Shown in pieces: positions 15,906 through 24,984 of a stretch of DNA of 29,701 bases. Source of the stretch: an uncultured Lachnospiraceae bacterium (GTDB taxonomy: Bacteria > Bacillota > Clostridia > Lachnospirales > Lachnospiraceae); the NCBI GenBank assembly GCA_910589385.1, contig CAJUTU010000040.1, positions 1-29,701 of the forward strand, read 5' to 3'. Each line of letters opens with the position of its first letter. Within the stretch, counting starts at the first letter, position 1. Position numbers and translations under genes: made by a program. The notes beneath the pieces are model-generated. The model was not told the origin of the DNA, did no database searches, and saw nothing but the letters and a program-made list of their open reading frames with translations.

Positions 15906-18900
15906 TTATGGAATATCTTCAAATTCCAAATCGTCCTCTATTCCTTCTTTCAGCCTCGCTTTCTCTCTTTTTCGGAATAACCCATAGATACAGGGCACTA
16001 CGAACAAGGTCAATATCGTTCCGTAAATCAGGCCGCCAATCGTAACAATGGCCATCGGCTGCACCATATCTGCCCCGGAACCAACTCCCAGCGCCATCGT
16101 AGACAACCCCAGTATTGTCGTCAGGGCCGTCATAATGATCGGGCGCAGCCTCGTCCGCCCGGCTTCCACCAAAGCTTCCGTCACTCCATATCCTGCTGCC
16201 ACGAGCTGGTTCGTATAATCAATAAATACAATCCCGTTATTTACAATGATCCCGGAAAGAATTACGAATCCAATCATAGCGATCACGCTCATCAGGCTTC
16301 CGGAAACGAGAAGTCCTAAAAATCCTCCGGTAAATGCCAAGGGTACTGTGAACATGACGATAAACGGGGAACGTAAGGATTGGAACTGCGCCACCATGAT
16401 CAGGTACATGAACACGACTGCCAGAGCCAGCATCTTTAACAGCTCCACCATGGTTTCCCGAATGGTCTCGTCTTCTCCTGTCATTTCCACTGTATATCCC
16501 TCTGGTATCTCATATCGGTTCAGTTCTCTCTGGATCCGGCTGCTTACCAGGCTCACATTGTCACCCTCGGCAATCTCTGCACTGACATTGATATATCGGC
16601 TCTGTGCGTCCCTTGAAATAGACTGCAGGCCTTCTCCATCCTCGAAAGCCGCAAGATCCCGCAGGGCAATCTTTTCCGTTGTTCCGTCTTCCTTCGACAC
16701 ATCCAGCACCATATTCTTAATGTCTTCCCTTGTCAGCTCCTGATTTTTCTGCTCCGCCACCACAATATCAATGGCTGCAGTGTCCATCTCTAAACTGGTG
16801 GCAGAAGTCTGGTCTCTTAAGCTTGCCGCCAGGTTTTGATAGACCTGTGCCACTGTTAGATTATGTGAAATGGCTTTCTCCTTATCAACCACAACCCGGA
16901 GTTCCCGTGTCACTTCTTCCATACCATCCGATACGTTCTGAGTCCCTTCTACCTCTGAGACGATCTCTGCCACCTTTTTTGCAAGCCCGCGCAAGGTGTC
17001 CAGGTCATTTCCCTTGATCTGCACGGAAATCCCGGAACTTCCCAGGGCGCTCATATCCATATTAGACATGCTTACACTAATTTCCAGGCCCTGCTCCCTG
17101 GCAGCCTTTTCCAACTCCTTCTGCAGTGCAGAATCAGACATTGTCCTTTTTTCAGCCACCAATGCATAAAACTGCACTTCCGTAGAACTGTTAGAACCGC
17201 CAAGGCCGCTGGAGCCGCCGGCCATACCACCCACATCTTCCACATCCGCAAGCTCCCCTATCTGTGCGGCAAACGCATCGGCTGCCTGGGCAGTCTCTGC
17301 AAGTGGAGTCCCATCCGGTGTGGAAACCGTCATACTAATCTCCGTACTCTGCATGGAGGGCATAAACTGAGTCCCCTTTGAAAGTTCCAAAATACCGCTT
17401 AGGATAAATAATACAAGAGCACCTATAAGCACAAATATTTTTCCTTTCAAGGCAATCCGCAGCAATTTTTCGTAAACATCCTGAATTCCCAGAAGCAGGC
17501 GGCTTTCCTTCTGCTGTGTCTTCCTCAAAAGCCCTGCCGACATCATAGGAACCAGGCTCAACGCCACTACAAGGCTTGCCAGCAGAGAATAAGCAATGGT
17601 CAATCCCATGTCCACAAACAACTGCCTTGCAATCCCTTCTGTAAACACGATCGGCAGGAACACACACACTGTCGTCAGTGTGGACGCCGCGATCGCCCCC
17701 GCCACTTCCCTGGCTCCTTCTATTGCGGCTTTCTTTGCAGACGCGCCTTCTTCATTGCGCATCCGGTAAATATTTTCAATCACAACAATGGAATTATCTA
17801 CCAGCATCCCCACGCCAAGCGCCAGGCCTGACAGTGAGATCACGTTCATCGTAACTCCGCTGAAATACATCAGCACGATCGCCGTCAAAATACTGATTGG
17901 AATGGAGCAGGCAATGACAAACGTAGGCCGGATATCTCTCAGGAACAGCAATAAAATGAAGATTGCCAATACCGCGCCAAATACCAGGTTCTGAAGCACA
18001 GAGCCGATCACCATGTCAATGTAGACACCCTGGTTCATCAAAACCACAGTATGGATATCCGGATTATCATTCTGGATCTGTTCTAAACGTGCCAGTACCC
18101 GGTCCGTCACCTCTCCGGTAGAATAGCCTGTCTGCTTCTGGATCTGGAACAGAATCCCGTTCTCTCCGTTTAATTTGGCATAGGTCTCCGCAGAATTATC
18201 TGTACGTTCCACATCCGCAATGTCGGAAAGCTTGATCGGATTTATGCCTTCGCGTTCAACCAGGACCAATTTCCGAAGTTCTTCTATGGACGAAAATTTA
18301 TCTCCTACGCGGATAAGATAATCAATCCCGTCTTCTTCTACATAACCTGCCGGCATATTAAAATTCTGTGCTGCCAGCAAAGTCTGCACTGTCTCCGCAG
18401 TCAGCATTGCTTCCACATTCGCGCTGGCGCCGGCCGCATCCTTCGCTTTCTTTAATTCCTCTTCCTGCTGCTGTATCGCCGCCTCTCCAACTGCAAGCTG
18501 TGCGGACACGCTGCTCATTTCCAGGGCTGCCATAAGCTGAGCCGAACTGAGCTGCGCTCTTGCCTCTGCAAGCCCGATCGTTCCCGCATTTAACTGGTTT
18601 TCCGCCTCAGTAAGCAAAACCTCCGCCGCATCCAGTTCCGCCTGTTTTTCGGCTATAAGCTGTCTGTTGGCCGCAACCTGGGCCAGCCCTTCATTAATGG
18701 CAGACATTGTGGAATCATACTGGTCTAACAGGGCCAGCTGCGCTCCGAGTGTTGCCTGAGTAAGCTGCAATTCGGCAAGCTTTCGGATATCCTCACTGTC
18801 CGGCCCTGTAAACTCCGGCAGTGTAATCTCTGGAATGGCGCCAGGCTGGGTGATATCTGTAATATTGGGTATTGTGACTACCATGTTATCTGGCAGCGTA

Positions 18901-20069
18901 ATATTTGTGCTGCCGCTTCCGTCCGGCATAGTGGTTCCGCTTCCGTCTCCTGCACCTGGGTTCTCTGTACTGCCTCCTGGAGGGATCGACGGAATCTGCG
19001 TCCCCGCGCCTCCTCCGGGAATAATCTGATTTCCTATGTCTCCTATCTGCTGTCTCAGGGATGCCAGGATGTCTTCTACTTCTCTCTGTGCCTGCTCATT
19101 CATAGATGCCCGGAGTTCTTCTATCTCTCCCTGCACCTGCCGGTACTGCTGCTCAATATCAGCTTTCCTGCTATAAAAGTCATCCATTTCCTGCTTCTGT
19201 TGGTTCAAAGCCTGCTCACTGGCATCTAATCCCGCCGCTGAAATCTTGAGAGCCGCCCTGCCAAGTTCCAATTGGCTTTTCTTTTCGTTGATCTCCAGGC
19301 GCCCCTGCATGAGTTGTGCATCTCCCTGTGCAAGCTGCTGCTCTGCACCGGCAAGCTGTCCCACGGCGGCATCTGCGCCTGATTCCATCTGCGCTTTTCC
19401 GCTCTCCACCTGGGATTTCGCATCCGCCAAAGCTGTCTCTGCCTCACGGAACTGCCTGTCCAGTTGATCCTGCACGCTGGCATCCACACTGCTGATCTTT
19501 GCTTTCTTTATCGTAACCTGAATGGATTCTTCCACATCACCAAACATGGAAACCGATGCCACACCCTCCAGGCTTTCCAATTCAGGCAGCACCTGTTCCT
19601 TGATGATCCGGGTCGTCTCTGCCGGATCTGCACCTTCCACACTGACAGCAGGCACCATGACCGGAAGCATGGTCGGATTGAGTTTCATAATAATTGGATT
19701 GCCTACCGTATCCGGCCAATACCCTTTGATCTGATCCAGGCTTTCCCGCATCTCAATGGTAACTGAATCCATATTCGATGTCTGTTCAAACTCCAAAATA
19801 ACCGTTGACGCATTCTCCATAGAAGAAGAACTGACGTTTTTAATGTTACTAATCGTCGCCATCGCCTGTTCTACCGGTTTCGTGACCGTGGCTTCCACCT
19901 CTTCCGGGCTGGCTCCCGGATAGGCCGTCATGACAACTGCGTAGGGCAGGTTCATATCTGGTAAAAGATCCACCGTCATCTTGTCAAAAGACACATATCC
20001 AAGGATCAGAATCAGTATGACCGCGACGATCACAGTATATGGCTTCTTTACACTGAGCTTTGATAACAT
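15906..20069 (-). CDS. RND-family permease with large coiled-coil insertion
   Basis: A 1387-residue polytopic transporter of the AcrB/SwrC superfamily, about 350 residues longer than usual. The first helix is at 10-28, and the porter domain motif AYPGASPEEVE follows. TM4 reads LGVGMLVDNSIVVIEN, which keeps the first of the two proton-relay Asp residues (D758) and has Asn at the second. The second half repeats the fold, ending with VVNNGIVFIDYTNQL and LRPIIMTALTTILG. Residues about 195-550 are an insertion: Ala/Gln/Glu heptad coils (200-340), a Gly/Pro/Thr linker (350-425) and further coils (425-548). No adaptor or outer-membrane gene is present, as expected for a Gram-positive. Drug, lipid or peptide export is possible; the substrate is unknown. 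Confidence 0.93.
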   Translation of the reverse strand: MLSKLSVKKPYTVIVAVILILILGYVSFDKMTVDLLPDMNLPYAVVMTAYPGASPEEVEATVTKPVEQAMATISNIKNVSSSSMENASTVILEFEQTSNMDSVTIEMRESLDQIKGYWPDTVGNPIIMKLNPTMLPVMVPAVSVEGADPAETTRIIKEQVLPELESLEGVASVSMFGDVEESIQVTIKKAKISSVDASVQDQLDRQFREAETALADAKSQVESGKAQMESGADAAVGQLAGAEQQLAQGDAQLMQGRLEINEKKSQLELGRAALKISAAGLDASEQALNQQKQEMDDFYSRKADIEQQYRQVQGEIEELRASMNEQAQREVEDILASLRQQIGDIGNQIIPGGGAGTQIPSIPPGGSTENPGAGDGSGTTMPDGSGSTNITLPDNMVVTIPNITDITQPGAIPEITLPEFTGPDSEDIRKLAELQLTQATLGAQLALLDQYDSTMSAINEGLAQVAANRQLIAEKQAELDAAEVLLTEAENQLNAGTIGLAEARAQLSSAQLMAALEMSSVSAQLAVGEAAIQQQEEELKKAKDAAGASANVEAMLTAETVQTLLAAQNFNMPAGYVEEDGIDYLIRVGDKFSSIEELRKLVLVEREGINPIKLSDIADVERTDNSAETYAKLNGENGILFQIQKQTGYSTGEVTDRVLARLEQIQNDNPDIHTVVLMNQGVYIDMVIGSVLQNLVFGAVLAIFILLLFLRDIRPTFVIACSIPISILTAIVLMYFSGVTMNVISLSGLALGVGMLVDNSIVVIENIYRMRNEEGASAKKAAIEGAREVAGAIAASTLTTVCVFLPIVFTEGIARQLFVDMGLTIAYSLLASLVVALSLVPMMSAGLLRKTQQKESRLLLGIQDVYEKLLRIALKGKIFVLIGALVLFILSGILELSKGTQFMPSMQSTEISMTVSTPDGTPLAETAQAADAFAAQIGELADVEDVGGMAGGSSGLGGSNSSTEVQFYALVAEKRTMSDSALQKELEKAAREQGLEISVSMSNMDMSALGSSGISVQIKGNDLDTLRGLAKKVAEIVSEVEGTQNVSDGMEEVTRELRVVVDKEKAISHNLTVAQVYQNLAASLRDQTSATSLEMDTAAIDIVVAEQKNQELTREDIKNMVLDVSKEDGTTEKIALRDLAAFEDGEGLQSISRDAQSRYINVSAEIAEGDNVSLVSSRIQRELNRYEIPEGYTVEMTGEDETIRETMVELLKMLALAVVFMYLIMVAQFQSLRSPFIVMFTVPLAFTGGFLGLLVSGSLMSVIAMIGFVILSGIIVNNGIVFIDYTNQLVAAGYGVTEALVEAGRTRLRPIIMTALTTILGLSTMALGVGSGADMVQPMAIVTIGGLIYGTILTLFVVPCIYGLFRKREKARLKEGIEDDLEFEDIP

Positions 20070-20099
20070 CTACATCCCTCTTATTCTATCATGAATTTT

Positions 20100-21338
20100 T
20101 CAGATTTTTCCATAAATCTCCTGCGGCACATATGCCTTCACAGCAATCCCATCCGGAACATATTCCTCTTCTAACAGCTGCCCATTTTTTCGGATGAGCT
20201 GAAGCTTTCCCGCATCTGTAAACGGAAAGATCCTTTCCACATAAATCTGGTCTTTCCGAATCACCTCTAAAAGCCTTTCCTTTAATTCTTCTAACCCCTG
20301 CCCCGTCTTTGCCGAAGCAGGCAACGTATAATCTGCCCGGAAATCTCGGAAATTCCTCTTTTCTGCAATTAAATCCTGCTTATTAAACAATGTAATGATA
20401 GGCTTTCCTTCCACACCGAGCTGATGCAGGGTATCATATACCACATGCATCTGCGTATCCATCTGAGGATTGGACGCATCCACCACATGGATGATAATAT
20501 CTGCATATTTAGCTTCTTCTAAAGTACTTTTAAATGCCTCGATCAGATGATGCGGAAGTTTTCGGATAAATCCTACCGTATCGGTAAGAAGGATTTCCTG
20601 CTTTCCTCCCAGATCCAGCGCCCGTGTCGTCGTATCCAGTGTAGAAAACAGCATGGCATCCTCTAAAATCCCTGCATTGGTCAGCGCATTTTCAATACTG
20701 CTCTTCCCGGCTGAGGTATAGCCTACCAAAGCTGCTACTTTCTTATGGGATTTTTTCCGCTGGGTACGGATCAATTCCCGATGGTTCTCGACTTCTTTTA
20801 ATTCCCGTTTTAATCGGCTGATCCTTTCCCTGATCAGGCGCCGGTCCATCTCCAGCTTTTTCTCCCCCGGGCCTCTTGTCCCAATCCCCCCGCCCAGGCG
20901 GGAAAGCGAATTTCCAAGGCCGATAAGCCTCGCCGCCCGGTATCGGAGCTGGGCTAATTCTACCTGGATCTTCCCTTCACTGGAAACCGCATGCGCGGCA
21001 AAAATATCCAGTATCAGCAATGTCCGGTCAATGACTTTACAATCCAGTTCTTTTTGCAGGTTATTCAACTGCACCGCAGAAAGCTCGTCATCACAGATAA
21101 TTCCAGTGGCTTCCTGCTCCCAAAGTAAATCCTTGAGTTCTTCTATCTTTCCTTTTCCGATATATGTCACCGGATGTACCGACTCACGGTTCTGGATCAA
21201 ACGCCCGGTAACCGCCGCGCCGGCTGTTTTCACGAGAGCCTCCAGTTCATCTAAAGATTCTTCCGCCAATTCATTGTCATACATCTGGATTCCCACCAGA
21301 ATATATTCTTCTTCCTTTTTCAGATCATATAATTCCAT
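20100..21338 (-). CDS. hflX: GTPase HflX, ribosome-associated
   Basis: A 412-residue HflX-family GTPase, which in other bacteria splits stalled or heat-damaged ribosomes. Residues about 1-185 form the HflX N-terminal domain with the glycine-rich SRLGGGIGTRGPGEKKLE and a coiled linker (RISRLKRELKEVENHR). The G domain follows: G1 GYTSAGKSS, G3 DTVGF, G4 NKQD. G1 differs conservatively from the usual GYTNAGKST. A C-terminal extension (IFPFTDAGKLQLIRKNGQ) is as expected. The SD is GGAGAAAATTT. It follows mnmM by 18 bases and precedes the RND gene by 30. Confidence 0.96.
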   Translation of the reverse strand: MELYDLKKEEEYILVGIQMYDNELAEESLDELEALVKTAGAAVTGRLIQNRESVHPVTYIGKGKIEELKDLLWEQEATGIICDDELSAVQLNNLQKELDCKVIDRTLLILDIFAAHAVSSEGKIQVELAQLRYRAARLIGLGNSLSRLGGGIGTRGPGEKKLEMDRRLIRERISRLKRELKEVENHRELIRTQRKKSHKKVAALVGYTSAGKSSIENALTNAGILEDAMLFSTLDTTTRALDLGGKQEILLTDTVGFIRKLPHHLIEAFKSTLEEAKYADIIIHVVDASNPQMDTQMHVVYDTLHQLGVEGKPIITLFNKQDLIAEKRNFRDFRADYTLPASAKTGQGLEELKERLLEVIRKDQIYVERIFPFTDAGKLQLIRKNGQLLEEEYVPDGIAVKAYVPQEIYGKI

Positions 21339-21356
21339 AAATTTTCTCCAAGGCTC

Positions 21357-21923
21357 TTATTTCAGCCGTATCACAAATACCGGGAGCGGCGGATCATTTT
21401 TCCGGTTATAATAACTGCTGGCGATCACCAGCCACTTCTCTGGATCCAGCTCTTTTAATAATTGCAGCAATGTATCCTTCTCCTCATATCCAGTATCTCT
21501 GCCGCTGTAAATACACAGACTCATAATGCCGCCCGGCTTCAACAGCTCCAGCCCTTGGCGGACTGCCGCAATGCTTGTCTCTGGCCTGGTGGCAATCTGA
21601 TGGCTGCCTCCTGGTAAATAACCAAAATTAAAGACGATCGCAGATACAGGCTCTTTTATGTACTCCTTCATATGCTCATGCCCGTCTTCAATCAGGACGG
21701 CTCTTTCCAACATACCTGACTCTCCCAATCTCTGCCGGGTATGCTCCAAAGCCTCTTTCTGGATATCAAAGGCATACACTTTTCCGCCTGCCCCTGCCAT
21801 ATGGCATAAAAATTCTGTATCCCATCCGTTACCTGCCGTTGCATCTACACAGCAGTCATTTTCCATGATATAATCCTCCAGAAAACGGTGGCAGAACTCT
21901 GTGACCTGATAAGATTTCTTCAT
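21357..21923 (-). CDS. mnmM: SAM-dependent tRNA methyltransferase, MnmM/YtqB family
   Basis: A 188-residue class I methyltransferase. The SAM-binding motif is DATAGNGWDTEFL, followed by the acidic strand end AFDIQKEAL. The family signature is FNFGYLPGGSHQIATRPETS. The B. subtilis relative YtqB has been assigned to the last methylation step of mnm5s2U at the tRNA wobble position and renamed MnmM; I apply this by family resemblance. There is no RNA-binding extension, as usual. The gene lies directly upstream of hflX, another translation factor, with an 18-base gap, so co-transcription is likely. A TATAAT-like box at 21958-21963 might give an internal promoter. Confidence 0.87.
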   Translation of the reverse strand: MKKSYQVTEFCHRFLEDYIMENDCCVDATAGNGWDTEFLCHMAGAGGKVYAFDIQKEALEHTRQRLGESGMLERAVLIEDGHEHMKEYIKEPVSAIVFNFGYLPGGSHQIATRPETSIAAVRQGLELLKPGGIMSLCIYSGRDTGYEEKDTLLQLLKELDPEKWLVIASSYYNRKNDPPLPVFVIRLK

Positions 21924-21973
21924 ATATTTTGTCCCTTATCCATAACAATTTACTCATATTATATCTGCTTTTA

Positions 21974-21987
21974 CAGCGGATCCGCTG
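21974..21987. repeat. 14-bp perfect palindrome after the lipoprotein gene
   Basis: CAGCGGATCCGCTG is a perfect palindrome in the 72-base gap between the TPR lipoprotein gene and mnmM. As RNA it gives only a 5-bp stem with a 4-nt loop and has no T-run, so it is not a convincing terminator. A protein-binding site near the TATAAT-like box at 21958-21963 is possible. Confidence 0.35.
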
Positions 21988-21995
21988 CCATGCAG

Positions 21996-22577
21996 TTATC
22001 TTGTAGACAAAAATTCCGCTTCCTTCTGCGCGTCTGCATCATTGGGATATTCCATACTATATTCCGCCATGGCTGCCTTTGCGCCGGCCCAATCCAGCTT
22101 TTTCTCGTAACAGGCCACACGGTTCCTTTTCATTTCCTGAATGACTTCACTGTAATCCACAGTCTGTTCCAGCTTTGTCCCCTTAGAAACCACTCCGCTC
22201 TCCGGCAGCTGTACCCCCTGTTCAAAAGCGGTAAGCGCGCTGTCATAATCTTCCAGATTCATGGAACAGACACCAATCAAATTGTAGATCACCGGAGTCT
22301 GCACAGCCCCTTCCTCCAAAGCTTTCTGAAGGTTGATCCGAGCCGCCTCATAATCCTCCTGGGCATAATAAGCCATGCCAAGGCCGCGGTAAGCCTCTGA
22401 CACATTTTCCCCCTTTTTTTCTGCCTCTTCCACTGCCTGCTCAAAGGCAGCGGCCGCCTCCTGATTCTTTCCCTGCTCCAGCAATTCCGTCCCATCTTTC
22501 ACATAGTTTGTGCAGGCGGTAAGAAAACATACCATTGCAGTAAGCAGGATCAAACTTCTTGTATTCCTGTTCTTCAT
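21996..22577 (-). CDS. TPR-repeat lipoprotein
   Basis: A 193-residue exported lipoprotein. The N-terminus has a basic start, a hydrophobic core and a lipobox FLTAC, with Cys at residue 22 as the lipid anchor. The mature part consists of tetratricopeptide helices: AAAAFEQAVEEAEKKG, YRGLGMAYYAQEDYEAARIN, YNLIGVCSMNLEDYDSALTA. TPR domains are protein-binding scaffolds; the partner is unknown. The SD is AAGGAGTTGCATTC. It starts 29 bases after the P1B-ATPase stop and may share its transcript, although no functional link to metal export is apparent. Confidence 0.85.
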   Translation of the reverse strand: MKNRNTRSLILLTAMVCFLTACTNYVKDGTELLEQGKNQEAAAAFEQAVEEAEKKGENVSEAYRGLGMAYYAQEDYEAARINLQKALEEGAVQTPVIYNLIGVCSMNLEDYDSALTAFEQGVQLPESGVVSKGTKLEQTVDYSEVIQEMKRNRVACYEKKLDWAGAKAAMAEYSMEYPNDADAQKEAEFLSTR

Positions 22578-22606
22578 GAATGCAACTCCTTATTTTTGTA
22601 TCATGG

Positions 22607-24478
22607 TCATCCTGGATACTTTAATACCCAGAAAGAGTTCAAAAGATTTATCAATAGAACTGCCATATCTGCCATGATCGCGTTCTGCATAGACACAAAT
22701 CCTAGAAATGCCAGTGTCAGAAGAAAGACTTTCACGAAAACAGCAAAATATAAGTTCTGCCGGACCGCGCTGACCGTCCCTCTGGAAATTCTGACGGCAT
22801 TTACAATCCTCGACGGCTCGTCTTCCATCAGTATGATATCTGCCGCTTCCAGGGCAGCGTCCGAACCCAGGCCGCCCATGGCAATCCCTACATCAGCCTG
22901 TACAAGCGCCAAAGCATCATTAATGCCGTCTCCTACGAATGCCAGCTTCTCCGATTCAAGCTGGCTGTCCATAAATTCCCCTAACTGAGCCGCCTTGTCC
23001 TGGGGCAATAGGTTTGCATATACAAATTCGATCCCCAGTTTTCTTGCCACATCATTTGCAGCAGAAGCGTTATCTCCGGTAAATATCATAGCTTCCAGAT
23101 GATGCTGGCGCAGCCAGTCAATGGTATACTCCGCATCCTCCCTAAGCCTGTCCCCGATCAGGACGTATCCGGCATACCGCCTGTCATATATCACATGGAC
23201 CGCAGTTCCCACATCTGGGACATTTGGATGAGCCATCCCAAGCAGTTCCATAAATCTGGAATTACCGACATATGCTTTCTTTCCGTCAACCATAGCTTCC
23301 AGCCCAAATCCAGGATGTTCTTTTACTCCCACGACTCTGGACATGTAGATTCCTTTTCCATAAGCCTCCCGCAGAGAACGGGCTATGGGATGTTTGGAAT
23401 AGATTTCTGCGTAAGCCGCAATCTCCAGCAGGCGGACTGCTGAAGTCCCTTTGGGGCAGATTTCTTTGACCCCAAATACGCCTTCTGTCAAAGTGCCTGT
23501 CTTGTCAAAAATAAATGTCTCTGTCCGAGACAATTTTTCCAGTTCATTGGCTCCTTTGATCAAGATCCCCTGTCTGGAAGCTGCCCCGATCCCTCCTAAA
23601 AATGCTAGCGGCACCGATACCATCAATCCGCAGGGACAGGCTGCCACAAGGAAAATCAGTCCGCGGTACACCCATGTCTCCTGATCCTGCCCGGAAAGCA
23701 GCATAGGCGGAAGAACCATAGCCAAAACTCCTAAAAGAGCCACAAGCGGGCTGTAAAGGCTGGTAAATCTATCTACAAAATTCTCAGATTCACTTTTATT
23801 CTTCGCAGCCTCCCCCACCATACTCAGGATCTTAAATGCTGTAGATTCCTCATATACTTTGGTGACCCGGGCTTCCAGAACATTTCCCTGGTTAATGCTC
23901 CCGCTGTACACCTTACTTCCCATATGTACGCTTCTGAGCCGGAACTCCCCGGTCAAAGCCTTTTCGTCAACGGAACTGAACCCACTTGTAACAACCGCGT
24001 CCACCGGGATCTTTTCACCCGGCCGTATAATGATGATCTGACCGGGTTCTAGTTCCTCTGGTTTTACCTGCTCTTCTCCTATGGACATTTTTCGGTTTGC
24101 AAAAGCAGGACGGATATCCATAAACTTTATAATGGAACGCTTTGCATGATTTAATGAAATTGCTTCCATCAGCTTTCCGATATGAAAAAAAAGCATTGCA
24201 CAGACTGCTTCTGTATATCGTTCCACATACAACGCCCCGCCGGAGGCAATCAACATGAGGAGGTTTTCGTCAAAAAATTTTAAATGTACTAATTTTTTCA
24301 GAAACTGCCAGCAGGTATCTATAGCAAGTACTGCATATGCCAGTAAAAATAGTGCCAGCTCCATCTCTTCCGTCACTGCAAAATTCCAGTATCCGTATCT
24401 TGCCGCAGATAAAATGCCAAGATAGATTGCAGCCCCTGCTGCAAGCTCGATGAACTTAATCTTAACTTCCTTTGCCAT
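22607..24478 (-). CDS. P1B-type heavy-metal ATPase without N-terminal metal domain
   Basis: A 623-residue metal-exporting ATPase, shorter than ZntA/CadA because it has no HMA or His-rich N-terminus. The transmembrane metal site is C281-P-C283, followed by Gly rather than the common Ala. The phosphorylated Asp is D325 (FDKTGTLTEG). SKHPIARSL is the HP locus, and GDGINDALAL the hinge motif. The last helices keep the Lys (FVKVF) and Asp (MADMAVLL) typical of Zn/Cd/Pb pumps (P1B-2). The actuator loop reads ALTGEF (TGE then Phe). It follows the ArsR/SmtB regulator by 22 bases with no promoter between, so metals sensed by that protein likely control it. The SD is weak (AGGTAGCGCAG). Confidence 0.92.
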   Translation of the reverse strand: MAKEVKIKFIELAAGAAIYLGILSAARYGYWNFAVTEEMELALFLLAYAVLAIDTCWQFLKKLVHLKFFDENLLMLIASGGALYVERYTEAVCAMLFFHIGKLMEAISLNHAKRSIIKFMDIRPAFANRKMSIGEEQVKPEELEPGQIIIIRPGEKIPVDAVVTSGFSSVDEKALTGEFRLRSVHMGSKVYSGSINQGNVLEARVTKVYEESTAFKILSMVGEAAKNKSESENFVDRFTSLYSPLVALLGVLAMVLPPMLLSGQDQETWVYRGLIFLVAACPCGLMVSVPLAFLGGIGAASRQGILIKGANELEKLSRTETFIFDKTGTLTEGVFGVKEICPKGTSAVRLLEIAAYAEIYSKHPIARSLREAYGKGIYMSRVVGVKEHPGFGLEAMVDGKKAYVGNSRFMELLGMAHPNVPDVGTAVHVIYDRRYAGYVLIGDRLREDAEYTIDWLRQHHLEAMIFTGDNASAANDVARKLGIEFVYANLLPQDKAAQLGEFMDSQLESEKLAFVGDGINDALALVQADVGIAMGGLGSDAALEAADIILMEDEPSRIVNAVRISRGTVSAVRQNLYFAVFVKVFLLTLAFLGFVSMQNAIMADMAVLLINLLNSFWVLKYPG

Positions 24479-24500
24479 CTGCGCTACCTATAATCCCTTT

Positions 24501-24860
24501 CTATTCCCGGATATGCTCCATCCCCTGGTTGATTATAGTCTTTATATGCCCGTCCGCCAGAGAATAGAACACGGTTTTTCCCTCCCGGCGGCTGGTTACC
24601 AGTTTCATCTGCTTTAAAACACGGAGTTGATGGGAAATTGCAGACTGTGTCATCTCCAAAGTCTGTGCCAGGTCGCATACACACATTTCACTCTGGAACA
24701 GTATGTATAAAATCCGAATCCTTGTGGAATCTCCGAACACCTTGAAAAAATCTGCCAGGTCCTGCAGTTCCTCTATAGCCGGTAAATGTTCCCTGACATC
24801 CTTTACAATGTCTTCGTGGACATGTACAAAATCACAGTGTTCTACTTCTATTTTTTCCAT
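24501..24860 (-). CDS. ArsR/SmtB-family metal-sensing repressor with two metal sites
   Basis: A 119-residue winged-helix repressor that should leave DNA when metal binds. The recognition helix region is TQSAISHQLRVLKQ. Two metal sites can be read. The alpha3N (CadC) type has C60 and C62 in SEMCVCDLA plus N-terminal C9 and His residues. The alpha5 (SmtB/CzrA) type has D103, H105, H116 and E119, with exactly the spacing of the SmtB ligands. Zinc plus cadmium or lead sensing is therefore likely. AAGGAG lies 11 bases before the start. It is first in a unit with the P1B-ATPase. A matching operator is found at the promoter of the other, His-rich ATPase gene. Confidence 0.94.
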   Translation of the reverse strand: MEKIEVEHCDFVHVHEDIVKDVREHLPAIEELQDLADFFKVFGDSTRIRILYILFQSEMCVCDLAQTLEMTQSAISHQLRVLKQMKLVTSRREGKTVFYSLADGHIKTIINQGMEHIRE

Positions 24861-24935
24861 ATATTGCTGTTCTCCTTCCTCTGCATCCTATGCAGACCAG
24901 GCCCCAAGAAATTTCCACCTTATTTTCCAGACTTT

Positions 24936-24964
24936 ATTATACGTGAAATCTATAAATGGGTCAA
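24936..24964 (-). promoter_or_regulatory. Promoter of the arsR-type gene / P1B-ATPase unit
   Basis: On the minus strand TTGACC (24959-24964) and TATAAT (24936-24941) are 17 bp apart, with the start site near 24929 and a leader of about 70 nt. No TGAACA/TGTTCA-type SmtB operator is seen around it, unlike the promoter at 27525. Confidence 0.85.
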
Positions 24965-24984
24965 GCAGGGCGGTGGTTAAATTA

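Noticed and set aside
15887..15922. Longer N-terminus of the HD protein starting at TTG 15922
   Set aside because: It overlaps the RND gene and has no SD, while ATG 15886 follows GAGGAGGAGCC and aligns with the HD family start.
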